A stretch of 64,000 nt of DNA from Massilia sp. NR 4-1 (GCF_001191005.1 NZ_CP012201.1:3906001-3970000), one strand, 5' to 3'. Shown: positions 49,092 through 58,500, counted from the stretch's first letter. Numbers and translations are program-made. Notes: generated by a model from the letters alone, not told the origin.

Positions 49092-50738
49092 TCAGCCCAC
49101 GCAGGCGGCGATGGTGTCGAGCAGCAGTTCCTGCGGCGCGGTGGTGATGCAGGGACTGCCCACCGGTTTCAGCAGGATGAACTTGATGGCGCCGCCCTCG
49201 TTCTTCTTGTCGACTTCCATCAGTTCCAGCCAGCGTTGCGTGCCCAGGTCGGGCGCCTGCACCGGCAGGCCGGCGGCGGCCACCAGGGCGCGCATGCGCG
49301 CCACGGCCTCGGCATCGATAAAGCCCATGCGCTGCGACAGCTCGGCCGCCATCACCATGCCGCAGCCGACGGCTTCGCCGTGCAGCCAGGCGCCATAGCC
49401 CATGCCCGCCTCGATGGCGTGGCCGAAGGTGTGGCCGAAATTGAGGATGGCGCGCAGGCCGCCTTCGCGCTCGTCCTGGCGCACCACGTCGGATTTGATT
49501 TCGCAGGAGCGGGCAATGGCGTAAGCCAGGGCGCCCTTGTCGCGCGCCATCAGCTTGCCGATATTCGCTTCGATCCAGTCGAAGAAGGCGGCGTCGATGA
49601 TGGCGCCGTGCTTGATGACTTCCGCCAGGCCGGCCGACAATTCGCGGTCGGGCAGGGTTTCCAGGGTCGAGGTGTCGGCCAGCACCACGCGCGGCTGGTA
49701 GAAGGCGCCGATCATATTCTTGCCCAGCGGATGGTTGATGCCGGTCTTGCCGCCCACCGAGGAATCGACCTGGGACAGCAGCGTGGTCGGCACCTGGATG
49801 AAGTCCACGCCGCGCATATAGCTGGCGGCGGCAAAGCCGGTCATATCGCCGATCACGCCGCCGCCGAGGGCGATCAAGGTGGTCTTGCGGTCGCATTTAT
49901 TGGCCAGCAGCGCATCGAAGATTTTCATCAGGCTGGACCAGTTCTTGAATTCCTCGCCATCGTCAAGCACGATGGAGATGACTTCCTTGCCGGCGGCGGC
50001 CAGCGGCGCGCGCACGCGCTCCAGGTAGAGCGGCGCCACGGTGGTATTGCTGACGATGGCGACCTTGCCGCCCGCCACATGGCGCTGCAGCAGCAAGGGA
50101 TCGTCCAGCAGGGCCGGGCCGATGGAGATCGGGTAGCTGCGCTCGCCCAGATCGACATTGAGAAGGATGTTGGATTGTTCGTTCATCGAGGGTTCCGCCT
50201 GCGTGACACAGTTCGGCGCCGCCTCGCAGGCGAGCGCGTCGAGCTGGTTCATAATAATCTGAACCATCGATTGTACGTTAGGACGGCCGGTATCGATCAC
50301 CAGGTCTGCCATTTCTAGGTAGAGCGGCTCGCGCTGCGCCATCAATTCCTCCAGCCGCCTGCGCGGATCGGCCGTCTGCAACAGCGGCCGGTTCTTGTCA
50401 TGGCTGGTGCGCGCCAGGATGCTGTTGATGCTGGCGCGCAGATAGATCACCGTGCCGCGCTCGCACAGCACGGCGCGGTTGTCGGGATTGAGGATGGCGC
50501 CGCCGCCCGTGGCCAGCACAATGCCCTCTTCCGCCGTCAGATCGCGGATCACTTCGGCTTCGCGGCGGCGGAAACTCTGCTCGCCTTCGATCTCGAAGAT
50601 CAAGGGAATGGATGCGCCGGTGCGCGACTCGATTTCGTGATCGGAGTCGACGAAGCGCATGCCCAGTTTGCGGGCGAGGATGCGGCCTATGGTCGTTTTC
50701 CCCGCCCCCATCAGTCCTACCAAAAACACATTTTGCAT
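49092..50738 (-). CDS. aroKB: Fused shikimate kinase / 3-dehydroquinate synthase (AroKB)
   Basis: 548 residues in one frame. Residues 1-170 are shikimate kinase (P-loop GLMGAGKTTIGRIL, then VDSDHEIESRTGASI and ATGGGAILNPDN). After a short linker, residues 185-548 are dehydroquinate synthase (VILDDGEEFK-type strand, ALGGGVIGDMTGFAAASYMRG, SSVGGKTGINHPLGKN, NFGHTFGHAIE). The two are usually separate genes. Met-185 (position 50186), with GGAA ahead of it, could still serve as an internal start. Both enzymes belong to the shikimate pathway. Confidence 0.93.
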   Translation of the reverse strand: MQNVFLVGLMGAGKTTIGRILARKLGMRFVDSDHEIESRTGASIPLIFEIEGEQSFRRREAEVIRDLTAEEGIVLATGGGAILNPDNRAVLCERGTVIYLRASINSILARTSHDKNRPLLQTADPRRRLEELMAQREPLYLEMADLVIDTGRPNVQSMVQIIMNQLDALACEAAPNCVTQAEPSMNEQSNILLNVDLGERSYPISIGPALLDDPLLLQRHVAGGKVAIVSNTTVAPLYLERVRAPLAAAGKEVISIVLDDGEEFKNWSSLMKIFDALLANKCDRKTTLIALGGGVIGDMTGFAAASYMRGVDFIQVPTTLLSQVDSSVGGKTGINHPLGKNMIGAFYQPRVVLADTSTLETLPDRELSAGLAEVIKHGAIIDAAFFDWIEANIGKLMARDKGALAYAIARSCEIKSDVVRQDEREGGLRAILNFGHTFGHAIEAGMGYGAWLHGEAVGCGMVMAAELSQRMGFIDAEAVARMRALVAAAGLPVQAPDLGTQRWLELMEVDKKNEGGAIKFILLKPVGSPCITTAPQELLLDTIAACVG

Positions 50739-50748
50739 TCAGCCCCAG

Positions 50749-52950
50749 CTAGTTCGGATTAGTGCAGACGTTGGCCTTGCCGTATGGGCTGGTCTGCCCC
50801 GGCGGTATCAGATCCTTATTATTGTAATCTGTTGCCAGCCCAATCAGGGACACATATCCGACATAGCGTGCTTCCGTACCCGCCACCTGGCCGCGGATGG
50901 TCATGTCCGCGTCGACCCAGTAGACCCGGTCGCGCGGATAACTAAGAGAAATGGTAGCTTGACCGCGCGCGTCGCTCACGGCATTGGCCGTGATGGTGAG
51001 CGGGATGCCGGGATCGAGACGGCCATTGCCGTTGAGGTCCTTGGCGACGGAATAGATGCCGCTGCCGTCGCTATCCTCGTTGGCGCACTGCACGTACAGC
51101 GAGGGCGCCCAGGGGCCATCCGAGCCCTGGAAGGCGAGGAAGCCTTTGTAGTAGAAGCGCGGCTTGATGGAGGCGGTCAGGTTCACCCCCGGCACGGCGG
51201 CGCCGGCGGCGTCGCTGACGAAGACCGAGTAGTCCATGCGGTAGGTGGCCGCATCCGGCGTCTGCACGGTATTGCCGGTGCCGGCCGAGATGAAAAGTGA
51301 GCGCCTGCCCACCGTCAGGCGGGCAATGGCGCTGGCATTCGAGCCGCCGATCAGGCGCGCCATGATCTGCACCCCGTCCACCGCCGTGGTGGACGTGCCG
51401 GCCACGTAGCTGACCGTGGCCGCGCCGTCGCTGCCGGTGGTGACGACCGAGGGCTGGGTCAGCTGGCCGCCGCTGGGGTCGGCCAGGATGGAGAACGCCA
51501 CTTGCGCGCCCTTCACCAGATTGTTCGACACCGAGCCATCGCGCACCACGGCGCGCAGCGCCACCTGCTGCGAGCTGCTGCCCGGCGCATTCGCCGCCAC
51601 CACGGCGGGATCGGCCTGCACATTGATGGTATCGACGCCCGACAGCGGGGCCACGAATTCCACCGTGCTTTGCGCCGTGGCGCCGCTGGCGGTGTTGGTG
51701 GCCGTCAGCGTGGCCTGTCCCGGGCTGGTGGCCGACAGATAGGCCACGCCATCGCCGCTGCTCAGGGCCAGGGCGCCGTTCAGCGCGACGCTGCAGCCGG
51801 CATTGCTGTAGAAGTTGCCGCGCGAGGTATTCAAGGTCACGGCCGAACCGGTGTCGCTATGCACGGCGACCGGGTGGCAGGCATTGATGACGATGGTCTG
51901 GCCGCTGAGCACCGTCACCGTCAGTACCGAGGCGCTGACGACGATGGGGGCCGTGGCCGTTTCGCCCAGCGCGCGCACCACGATGGTGTCGCCGCCGGCC
52001 GTGCTGGCGGTATAGCTCAGGATCAGCTGGCCGGCCGAGTTGGTGACGGCGGCGCCGCCATCCTTGACCACGATCTGGTTGATCGATGAGCTGAAGCTGA
52101 CCGGCTTGCCGATCAGGGCGTTGCCGGCCGAATCGACCAGCTTGACCGTCACATCGCTGCTGCCGCCCACATTCACCGTGCCGCTGGCGTTGACCTGCAG
52201 CCGGGTGCCGATCACGTTCACCACGGTGGTGGTGGGCGTGGCGCCCTGCACCGAGGCCGTGACCTTGATCGCGCGCGAGCTGGGGTCGCCGCCGGTGCTG
52301 AGTTTTTCCGTGACGCGGCCATTGGCGTCGGTGATGCGCGAAGTGGTGGTCAGGCTGCCGGAATCGGCCGACAGGTCGACTTTCACGCCCGGCATCACGC
52401 TATTGTTGGAATCCTTGACCAGGGCCACCAGGGCGACTTCGGCGCCGGTGGCGCCGGCCGACTGCAGGGTGCCGGAATCGGCCGTCAGCACCACGGTGGG
52501 CGTGGCCGTCACCACCTTGACCGTGACGGTGTTCGAGGTGGCGCCGCCGGCGCTGGCCGTGATGGTGATGTCGCGCGCACTGGAGTCGCCTTTGACATTG
52601 AGCTTTTCCACCACCTTGCCGTCGGTGTCGGTGACGCGGTTGGTGGCGCTGATATTGCCGGAACTGGACTTGAAGCTCACGGTCTCTCCCGGCAGCACAT
52701 TATTGCTGCCATCCTTGACCACCGCCGTCAGCGTGACTTCGGTGCCGTCCTGGCCGGAGGAGGGAATGGTGGCCGCGCTCGCCGTCAGCACCACCGTGCT
52801 GGCCTTGGAGGGCTGCTGTCCATTGAAATTCGTGCCGGGGGAACCACCGCCGCCGCCGCAGGCGGCCATGAGGCTGAGGAGGCTGAACGAGGCCAGCAGG
52901 CCAAGCCAGGTGGAGAGTTTCTGCATGAAGCCAGCTCTGGATGTGCGCAT
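50749..52950 (-). CDS. Ig-like (Big_1-type) repeat lipoprotein
   Basis: 733 residues from the ATG at 52950, with GAGGGAAG ahead. A signal peptide with a lipobox-like LMAAC (about residue 31) is followed by a glycine run (CGGGGGSPG). Then at least five bacterial Ig-like domains of about 95 residues each, two of them near-identical in plan: TVVLTASAATIPSSGQDGTE... and TVVLTADSGTLQSAGATGAE.... Such proteins are invasin/intimin-type surface adhesins or structural envelope proteins. It lies between pilQ and aroKB with gaps of only 30 and 10 bp, an unusual place. Confidence 0.85.
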   Translation of the reverse strand: MRTSRAGFMQKLSTWLGLLASFSLLSLMAACGGGGGSPGTNFNGQQPSKASTVVLTASAATIPSSGQDGTEVTLTAVVKDGSNNVLPGETVSFKSSSGNISATNRVTDTDGKVVEKLNVKGDSSARDITITASAGGATSNTVTVKVVTATPTVVLTADSGTLQSAGATGAEVALVALVKDSNNSVMPGVKVDLSADSGSLTTTSRITDANGRVTEKLSTGGDPSSRAIKVTASVQGATPTTTVVNVIGTRLQVNASGTVNVGGSSDVTVKLVDSAGNALIGKPVSFSSSINQIVVKDGGAAVTNSAGQLILSYTASTAGGDTIVVRALGETATAPIVVSASVLTVTVLSGQTIVINACHPVAVHSDTGSAVTLNTSRGNFYSNAGCSVALNGALALSSGDGVAYLSATSPGQATLTATNTASGATAQSTVEFVAPLSGVDTINVQADPAVVAANAPGSSSQQVALRAVVRDGSVSNNLVKGAQVAFSILADPSGGQLTQPSVVTTGSDGAATVSYVAGTSTTAVDGVQIMARLIGGSNASAIARLTVGRRSLFISAGTGNTVQTPDAATYRMDYSVFVSDAAGAAVPGVNLTASIKPRFYYKGFLAFQGSDGPWAPSLYVQCANEDSDGSGIYSVAKDLNGNGRLDPGIPLTITANAVSDARGQATISLSYPRDRVYWVDADMTIRGQVAGTEARYVGYVSLIGLATDYNNKDLIPPGQTSPYGKANVCTNPN

Positions 52951-52980
52951 CGTTCTTCCCTCTCGAATAGACAGCGAAAG

Positions 52981-55230
52981 CTAACGTGCCGACAAGCGCT
53001 CGGCCACAATCTTGGGCGTGATGAAGACCAGCAGTTCGGTCTTGTCATTGGTACGGCTATTGTTGCGGAACAGGAAACCCAGCACCGGCACGTCGCCCAG
53101 CATGGGCACCTTGCTGACCGTGTTGCGCTCGATCTGCTGGTAGATCCCGCCCAGCACCACGGTACCGCCGTTTTCCACCATGACCTGGGTCTTCACATGC
53201 TTGGTGTCGATGGCGAAGCCGGCCCGCGTCTCCTGGCCCACGCTGTCCTTGTTCACATCAACGTCGATCACCACATTGCCGTCGGGGGTGATCTGCGGCG
53301 TCACTTCCAGGCGCAGATTGGCCTTGCGGAAGACAATGGCGGTGGCGCCGCTGCTGGTGGCGATCTGGTACGGCAGCTCCAGGCCCTGCTCGATGGTGGC
53401 GACGGCCTTGTCGGCCGTGACCACGCGCGGGCTGGAGACGATCTTGCCGGTGCCGTCGGCCTCCAGCGCCGACAGTTCCAGGTTGAGGAAGCGGTTGGCG
53501 GCCGAGGAGAACAGGCTGATGGCCAGGCTGCCGGCCTGCTGGCCGTTGATCGAGGCGGCCGGCAGGTTGATGAACTGGCTATTGGTGTAGCCCTGGTCGG
53601 TGCGCGGCGTCTGCCCCAGCACCTCGCCGATGCCCGACATATTGCCGCCGATGCCGATGCGGGTATTGCCATTGCCGATCTGCCAGCCGGAGTCGCCGCC
53701 GCGCAGGGTGCGCAAGTCGGCGAAACCGAGCTTGGCGCCCAGATTGCGGGTGAAGGAATCGCTGGCTTCGACGATGCGCGCCTCGATCAGCACCTGGCGC
53801 GTGGCGATATCGGTTTTCTGGATCAGCTTGCGCACGTCCTCGATCTTGGAGGCGATGTCGGTGACGAAAAGCTGGTTGGTGCGCGGCTCGATGATGGCGC
53901 TGCCGCGCTTGGACAGGATGCGGTTGCGCACATCGGCGCCGCCGTCCAGGCCGAACACGGTCTTGAAGGATTCGGCCTTCTGGTAGTTGAGCTGGAAGAT
54001 TTCGGACTTGAGCGGTTCCAGATCGGCGATCTGGGCGCGCTGCTCCAGCTCCAGCTTTTCCTTGGTCAGCAATTCCTCCTTGGGCGCGATCCACATCACG
54101 GAACCATTCTTGCGCATGTCCAGCCCCTTGGCCTGCAGGATCACGTCGAGCGCCTGGTCCCAGGGCACTTCCTTCAAGCGCAGGGTCAGGTTGCCGGCCA
54201 CGCTGTCGCTGGTGATGATGTTCAGGCCGGAGATGTCGGCGATCGCCTGCAGGGCGGCGCGCACCTCGACATTCTGGAAATTGAAGGACAGCTTCTCGCC
54301 GCGATAGCCCTGGGTGCCCTGGGTCAGCTTGTTCGGGTCTTCGCGGATCGGTTTCACGTCCACCACCAGCTGGGTATCGCTCTGGTACACGCTCTGTTCC
54401 CACAAGCCCTTGGCCTCGACGGTGAGGCGCACATTCTCGCCCTGCGGCACGGCGGTGACGCGCTGCACCGGCGTGCCGAAGTCGGTCACGTCGATGCGGC
54501 GGCGCAGGGTTTCCGGCAGGCCGGTGCGCATGAAGTCGACCACCACCCCGGTCGCGGTCTGGCGCACATCGACCGCCACCTGGTTGTTGGGCAGGTCGAC
54601 CACCACCCTGCCCTCGCCATTGCTGCCGCGCCGGAAATCCAGGTCGCGCAGCATCTGCCTGCCCGCTGCCGCTGCCGCTGCCGCTGGCGCCGTTGCCGCA
54701 GGCGCGGCGGCGGGCGGTGCGGCGGGCGGCGCCTGCGCGGCGCTGCCCTGGCGCTGGACGGCGCTGGCCGGCAGACCGCTGGCGTCGACCGCCGTCGCCA
54801 CGCCGCCCGAGCCCTCGATGGTGAGGATCACATTGTTGCCGTCGACGGCGGTGGCGTAATTCAGGCTGCGCTTCAGATTGAAGACCAGGCGCGAGCGCTC
54901 GCCCACCTGCACCACGGTCACGCTGCGCAGATCGCCCAGGTTCAGCTCCTGCATGGTCTTGCCGGTGGCATTGACGGTGGTGCCGAAATCGAGCGCGATG
55001 CGGGAGGGATTGGTGATGGCAAAGCCGAGCGGCGGTTTTTCCGGCGCGTTGCGCAGGGCGATCTTGACGATCACGTTGGAACCCTGCTGGTTGGCCGTGA
55101 TCGATTCGATGGCATTGCCGGCCTGCGCCTGGGCCAGGGCGGGCGCAGGGGCCAGGGCCGCGGCGCCGAGCAGCGCCAGCGCGGCGCCGGCGCGGCGCAG
55201 TCCCCGCGCCAGGGTGTGGATGGCGGTCAT
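52981..55230 (-). CDS. pilQ: Type IV pilus secretin PilQ
   Basis: 749 residues with a signal peptide (LGAAALAPAPALAQAQA). Two AMIN domains bind peptidoglycan (NVIVKIALRNAPEKPPLGFA..., NGEGRVVVDLPNNQVAVDV...). An STN domain, N1 domain and secretin channel follow (IEPRTNQLFVTDIASKIEDV; VMVENGGTVVLGGIYQQ). It forms the outer-membrane pore for the pilus. Its start overlaps the pilP stop by 4 bp. Last of pilMNOPQ. Confidence 0.97.
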   Translation of the reverse strand: MTAIHTLARGLRRAGAALALLGAAALAPAPALAQAQAGNAIESITANQQGSNVIVKIALRNAPEKPPLGFAITNPSRIALDFGTTVNATGKTMQELNLGDLRSVTVVQVGERSRLVFNLKRSLNYATAVDGNNVILTIEGSGGVATAVDASGLPASAVQRQGSAAQAPPAAPPAAAPAATAPAAAAAAAGRQMLRDLDFRRGSNGEGRVVVDLPNNQVAVDVRQTATGVVVDFMRTGLPETLRRRIDVTDFGTPVQRVTAVPQGENVRLTVEAKGLWEQSVYQSDTQLVVDVKPIREDPNKLTQGTQGYRGEKLSFNFQNVEVRAALQAIADISGLNIITSDSVAGNLTLRLKEVPWDQALDVILQAKGLDMRKNGSVMWIAPKEELLTKEKLELEQRAQIADLEPLKSEIFQLNYQKAESFKTVFGLDGGADVRNRILSKRGSAIIEPRTNQLFVTDIASKIEDVRKLIQKTDIATRQVLIEARIVEASDSFTRNLGAKLGFADLRTLRGGDSGWQIGNGNTRIGIGGNMSGIGEVLGQTPRTDQGYTNSQFINLPAASINGQQAGSLAISLFSSAANRFLNLELSALEADGTGKIVSSPRVVTADKAVATIEQGLELPYQIATSSGATAIVFRKANLRLEVTPQITPDGNVVIDVDVNKDSVGQETRAGFAIDTKHVKTQVMVENGGTVVLGGIYQQIERNTVSKVPMLGDVPVLGFLFRNNSRTNDKTELLVFITPKIVAERLSAR

Positions 55231-55757
55231 GGCTTGCTCTCCTTCTCCTGCAACTCCAGCTTCGACGTGCGTTCGACCCAGTCGCCGGCCGCATCCTGTA
55301 CGATTTCCTTCACATTCACCGCCTCTTCCGTGATGCCGGTGACCAGGCCGAAGTTCTGGCCCAGATGCTGGCCGGTCTGCACATGATGGATGGCGCGGTC
55401 GATCTGCAGCAGCGCGTACGTGGTCCGGTCTTTCTGCAGAATGCCCACCATCTTCATGGTATCGAGCGGGAAGCTCTCCAGGAACTCCTTGCGCCGCTGC
55501 ATATCGGGCTGGATGCCGCCGCCGGAACGGCTCTTGGCCAGTTCGGTCAACAGCTTGGCGGGACTGAAGGGATCGGGCGCTTCAGCCGAGGCATAGGCGA
55601 AGGGGATGAAGGTCTTGGGTTCGGCCAGGGGCGGCACCGCCACCTTGGTCTGGGCGTCGATTTCCTTCATCCACTGCCGCACTTCCTGCTCGTCGCTGTC
55701 GCCGCAGGCGCCCAGCAGCGGCAGCAGCAAGGCCAGGCAGGCGGCGCGCGCGTTCAT
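55227..55757 (-). CDS. pilP: Type IV pilus lipoprotein PilP
   Basis: 176 residues. The lipobox LLGAC sits at residue about 18, then a short linker and the PilP beta-domain (MKMVGILQKDRTTYALLQI and HVQTGQHLGQNFGLVTGITE). It connects the PilMNO alignment complex to PilQ. Overlaps pilO and pilQ by 4 bp each. Confidence 0.96.
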   Translation of the reverse strand: MNARAACLALLLPLLGACGDSDEQEVRQWMKEIDAQTKVAVPPLAEPKTFIPFAYASAEAPDPFSPAKLLTELAKSRSGGGIQPDMQRRKEFLESFPLDTMKMVGILQKDRTTYALLQIDRAIHHVQTGQHLGQNFGLVTGITEEAVNVKEIVQDAAGDWVERTSKLELQEKESKP

Positions 55758-56416
55758 TTTTTATTCCCCTTCTTCTTGTCGGCCGCCGCCTTGCGCTGCG
55801 CCGCCACTTCTTCCTGGTCCAGGTAGCGGAAGGTCTTGGCCACCGCCTCCAGCACCAGGGAGCCATCCTTGGCCGTGTTCAGGTTCATATTGTTGAGGGT
55901 GACGATGCGCGGCAGATTGGCCATATCGCCGGCGAAGGAGCCGATGTCGTGGTAGCGCCCCGCCACCTTGATATCGATGGGCAGCTCGGCGTAGTAATCC
56001 TTGACCACCACCTGGCCGGGGCGGAACAGCTCGAACTGCAGGCCGCGCCCCAGGCCGGCCTGGTTGATGTCGGACAGCAGGGCCGCCATCTCGGCCTTGC
56101 TGGGCAATTGCTTCTCGAGCCGCACCACATATTGGTCGACCTGCTGCTTCTGCGCGACCAGGGCGTCGAGATTGACGGCCTGCGCCACCTTGATCTTGTA
56201 CTCGTCGCGCAGCTTGAGTTCGCGCGCGGCGCCGGTTTCCTGCTCCTCGAACTGGCCGCTCCAGTAGCCGAAGTAGCCCAGCACCAGCACCGCCACCGTC
56301 ACGCCGAAGGCGCACAGCAGGCGCGGCGCCAGCGGCCATTGGCCCGGATGCACGCCTTGCAGGCCGCGGAACTGCGCCGCCAGTGCTTCTCCCAGTTGTT
56401 TCAGGTCGGTCGCCAT
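55754..56416 (-). CDS. pilO: Type IV pilus alignment protein PilO
   Basis: 220 residues. One N-terminal membrane helix (LLCAFGVTVAVLVLGYFGYW) is followed by a coiled-coil and a ferredoxin-like periplasmic domain (IDIKVAGRYHDIGSFAGDMA). It pairs with PilN in the inner membrane. Starts 12 bp after pilN. Confidence 0.96.
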   Translation of the reverse strand: MATDLKQLGEALAAQFRGLQGVHPGQWPLAPRLLCAFGVTVAVLVLGYFGYWSGQFEEQETGAARELKLRDEYKIKVAQAVNLDALVAQKQQVDQYVVRLEKQLPSKAEMAALLSDINQAGLGRGLQFELFRPGQVVVKDYYAELPIDIKVAGRYHDIGSFAGDMANLPRIVTLNNMNLNTAKDGSLVLEAVAKTFRYLDQEEVAAQRKAAADKKKGNKK

Positions 56417-56428
56417 ATGCGCTCTGCC

Positions 56429-57067
56429 TCAGGGTTGGGCCGCCTTGGCCGCATTGCCGGCGCCGCCGGGCTTGGCGCCGGGGCTGCCCTCTTCCGGCTT
56501 GTCCTTGTCGCGCGGGCGCTTGATGCTGACGATCAGGTTGAACTCCACCACCTTTTTCGTGCTCTTGCCCTGGGCCAGATTGGCCGCGCGCACTTCGATC
56601 AGGTCGGGCTTTTCCAGCCAGGGCGAAGCGCCCGCCAGATTGCGCAGCAGTTCCGAGACGCGTTCCTGCGACTGCGCATAGCCGCCGACCGTGACGCGCT
56701 GGCCGTCCTGCTTGAAACCCTTCAGGTAGACGCCGGACGGGGTTTGCTTGACCAGTTCATCGAGCAGGTACACCGGCTGGTTGCGGTCGCCCTGCAAATC
56801 CTCGACCGCCTGCTGGCGCGCCTTGAGCGCCTCGATTTCCTGCTTCAGGGTGGCGATGGTGGCGATCTTCTTGTCCAGCTCCGCGATGGCTTTTTTCAGC
56901 ACCTCGTTGCGCTGGTCCTGGATGGCGATGGCGCGCGCGTTGTAGCCGCCCACCAGCAGCACCAGGGCCACGCCCAGCAGGCCGCCCAGGGTCAACAGGG
57001 CGAAGAAGGCCGCCTTCCTCTGTTTGCGTTTTTCCTCGCGGTGCGGGAGCAGGTTGATGCGTATCAT
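56429..57067 (-). CDS. pilN: Type IV pilus alignment protein PilN
   Basis: 212 residues. It begins MIRINLLPHREEKRKQRKAA, the conserved INLLP motif that binds PilM in the cytoplasm. A membrane helix (FFALLTLGGLLGVALVLLV) and periplasmic coiled-coil/core domain follow, with an Ala/Gly/Pro-rich tail. It abuts pilM (start at 57067, the pilM stop ends there too). Confidence 0.96.
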   Translation of the reverse strand: MIRINLLPHREEKRKQRKAAFFALLTLGGLLGVALVLLVGGYNARAIAIQDQRNEVLKKAIAELDKKIATIATLKQEIEALKARQQAVEDLQGDRNQPVYLLDELVKQTPSGVYLKGFKQDGQRVTVGGYAQSQERVSELLRNLAGASPWLEKPDLIEVRAANLAQGKSTKKVVEFNLIVSIKRPRDKDKPEEGSPGAKPGGAGNAAKAAQP

Positions 57068-58152
57068 CAGCCGAACCTCCGCAGCGCCAGTCCGCAGGCC
57101 ACCAGATACGCCGGCGCGTCGCCGCGCAGCTGCTGTTCGCGCACGCCGGCCGCCAGCTGCATGCCCTTGAAGGGCGACAGCACGGTGCTGGAAATCTTGG
57201 TGCGGCTGGCGATGATATCGAGCAGGCCGGGAATCAGGGCGCAGCCGCCGGCGAGGTAGATCTGGTCGACCTTGGTATAGGGTGTGGAGGTGAAGAAGAA
57301 CTGGATGGCGCGCGTGACTTCCAGCGCGGCGCTTTCCAGGAAGGGGGCCAGGATGTCGGCGGCGTAATTTTCCGGCAGCTCGCCGGAGCGCTTGCGCGCC
57401 TCCGCCTCTTCATAGGACAGGCCGAAGGAGCGCACGATGTCCTGGGTCAGCGAATTGCCGCCGAAAGGCTGCTCGCGTTCGTAGATGGTCTGCCCGTCCA
57501 GCATCACCGAAATATGCGTGACCTGGGCGCCGATCTGGAACAGGGCGATAACCTGGCCGGCGCCGCCTTCCGGCAGCTGGGCCACAATGCGGTCCAGCGC
57601 GGCGCGCGCGGCATACGATTCGATGTCCATGACGCTGGCCTTCAAGCCCGAGGCTTCGCCGATGGCCACGCGGTCCTCCACCTTTTCGCGGCGGGCGGCG
57701 GCCAGCATCACTTCGATATCGTCGGGCGAATTGCCGACCGGGCCGATCACATCGAAATCCAGGCTGACTTCATCCAGGGCGAAGGGAATGTACTGGCTGG
57801 CTTCCGATTCGACCTGCACTTCCAGCTGCTCTTCGGACATGCCGGCCGGCAGGATGATCTTCTTGGTGATGACGGCGGCGGGCGGCATGCCCAGCGCCAC
57901 ATGGCGGGCGCGCGTGCCGCTCTTTTTCACGACGCGGCGCACGGCGTCGACCACCTGGTCCATGTTCTCGATATTGCCGTCGGTGACCGCGCCGCGCGGC
58001 AGCGCCTCGGTGGCGCAGCGCTCCAGCCTCACGCCCTCCTTGCCGGCATCGCTCAATTCCACCAGCCGCACGCTCGAGGTGCTGATGTCGATGCCGACCA
58101 ACGGCGGATGGCCGCCACCGAACAGGGTCTTGAGGTCTACCATCACGAGCAT
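57067..58152 (-). CDS. pilM: Type IV pilus actin-like ATPase PilM
   Basis: 361 residues from the ATG at 58152; an ATG at 58143 (MVDLKTLFGG) matches the usual family opening but is farther from the AAGGGGGA ribosome site. The FtsA/actin-like fold shows VGIDISTSSVRLVEL at the start, the phosphate-2 loop VIALFQIGAQVTHISVM and the adenosine loop IYLAGGCALIPGL. It forms the cytoplasmic ring bound to PilN. First gene of pilMNOPQ, divergent from the PBP1A gene. Confidence 0.95.
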   Translation of the reverse strand: MLVMVDLKTLFGGGHPPLVGIDISTSSVRLVELSDAGKEGVRLERCATEALPRGAVTDGNIENMDQVVDAVRRVVKKSGTRARHVALGMPPAAVITKKIILPAGMSEEQLEVQVESEASQYIPFALDEVSLDFDVIGPVGNSPDDIEVMLAAARREKVEDRVAIGEASGLKASVMDIESYAARAALDRIVAQLPEGGAGQVIALFQIGAQVTHISVMLDGQTIYEREQPFGGNSLTQDIVRSFGLSYEEAEARKRSGELPENYAADILAPFLESAALEVTRAIQFFFTSTPYTKVDQIYLAGGCALIPGLLDIIASRTKISSTVLSPFKGMQLAAGVREQQLRGDAPAYLVACGLALRRFG

Positions 58153-58500
58153 GTCCCCCTTGGTTCAGCACCTGTACGGTCGCAGGTGCTGCCGGATGCG
58201 CTCCAGTTTTCTACCTGTCGGAACACCTTGCTGCGGCAGGGGTCCAGACAATCTTGGTCAGACGGTACGTTTAGATGCTAGCAATAAGGCAGACGCGATG
58301 TAAAGCCATTTCTACCGTGCACAATTACTTGTATGTGCGTGTTTTGCCACAGATTTTCGCGCGCCGCGGCTGCTTAATTGGCAAGCTTGCCGCCTTGCCA
58401 AAGCTTAAGTTTTGTGACAATTCTCTCCACCCGCGTGCGCGCCCCGCTGCCGGCCGCTCGCTTATAATGCGCTGGATAAAATACTGAAAGCTCCCTGCGC
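58153..58500. other. Divergent promoter region of pilM and mrcA
   Basis: 348 bp without a gene. Toward mrcA (plus strand) there is a perfect TATAAT at 58463-58468, 32 bp before the start, but its -35 region is GC-rich and poor. Toward pilM (minus strand) a weak TTTACA-18-TAGCAT pair lies at about 58275-58305, giving a leader of roughly 120 nt that ends in a hairpin (next entry). No small gene is evident. Confidence 0.5.
58166..58191 (-). promoter_or_regulatory. Hairpin in the pilM leader
   Basis: Perfect 9-bp arms CAGCACCTG and CAGGTGCTG around an 8-nt loop. In the pilM transcript it ends just upstream of the AAGGGGGA ribosome site, so it could affect access to it or be an operator. Confidence 0.5.

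Noticed and set aside
47979..50318. 779-residue open frame antisense to dgt and aroKB
   Set aside because: Shadow frame, His/Gln/Ala-rich without domains.
53197..55386. 729-residue open frame antisense to pilQ
   Set aside because: Shadow of PilQ, no recognisable fold.
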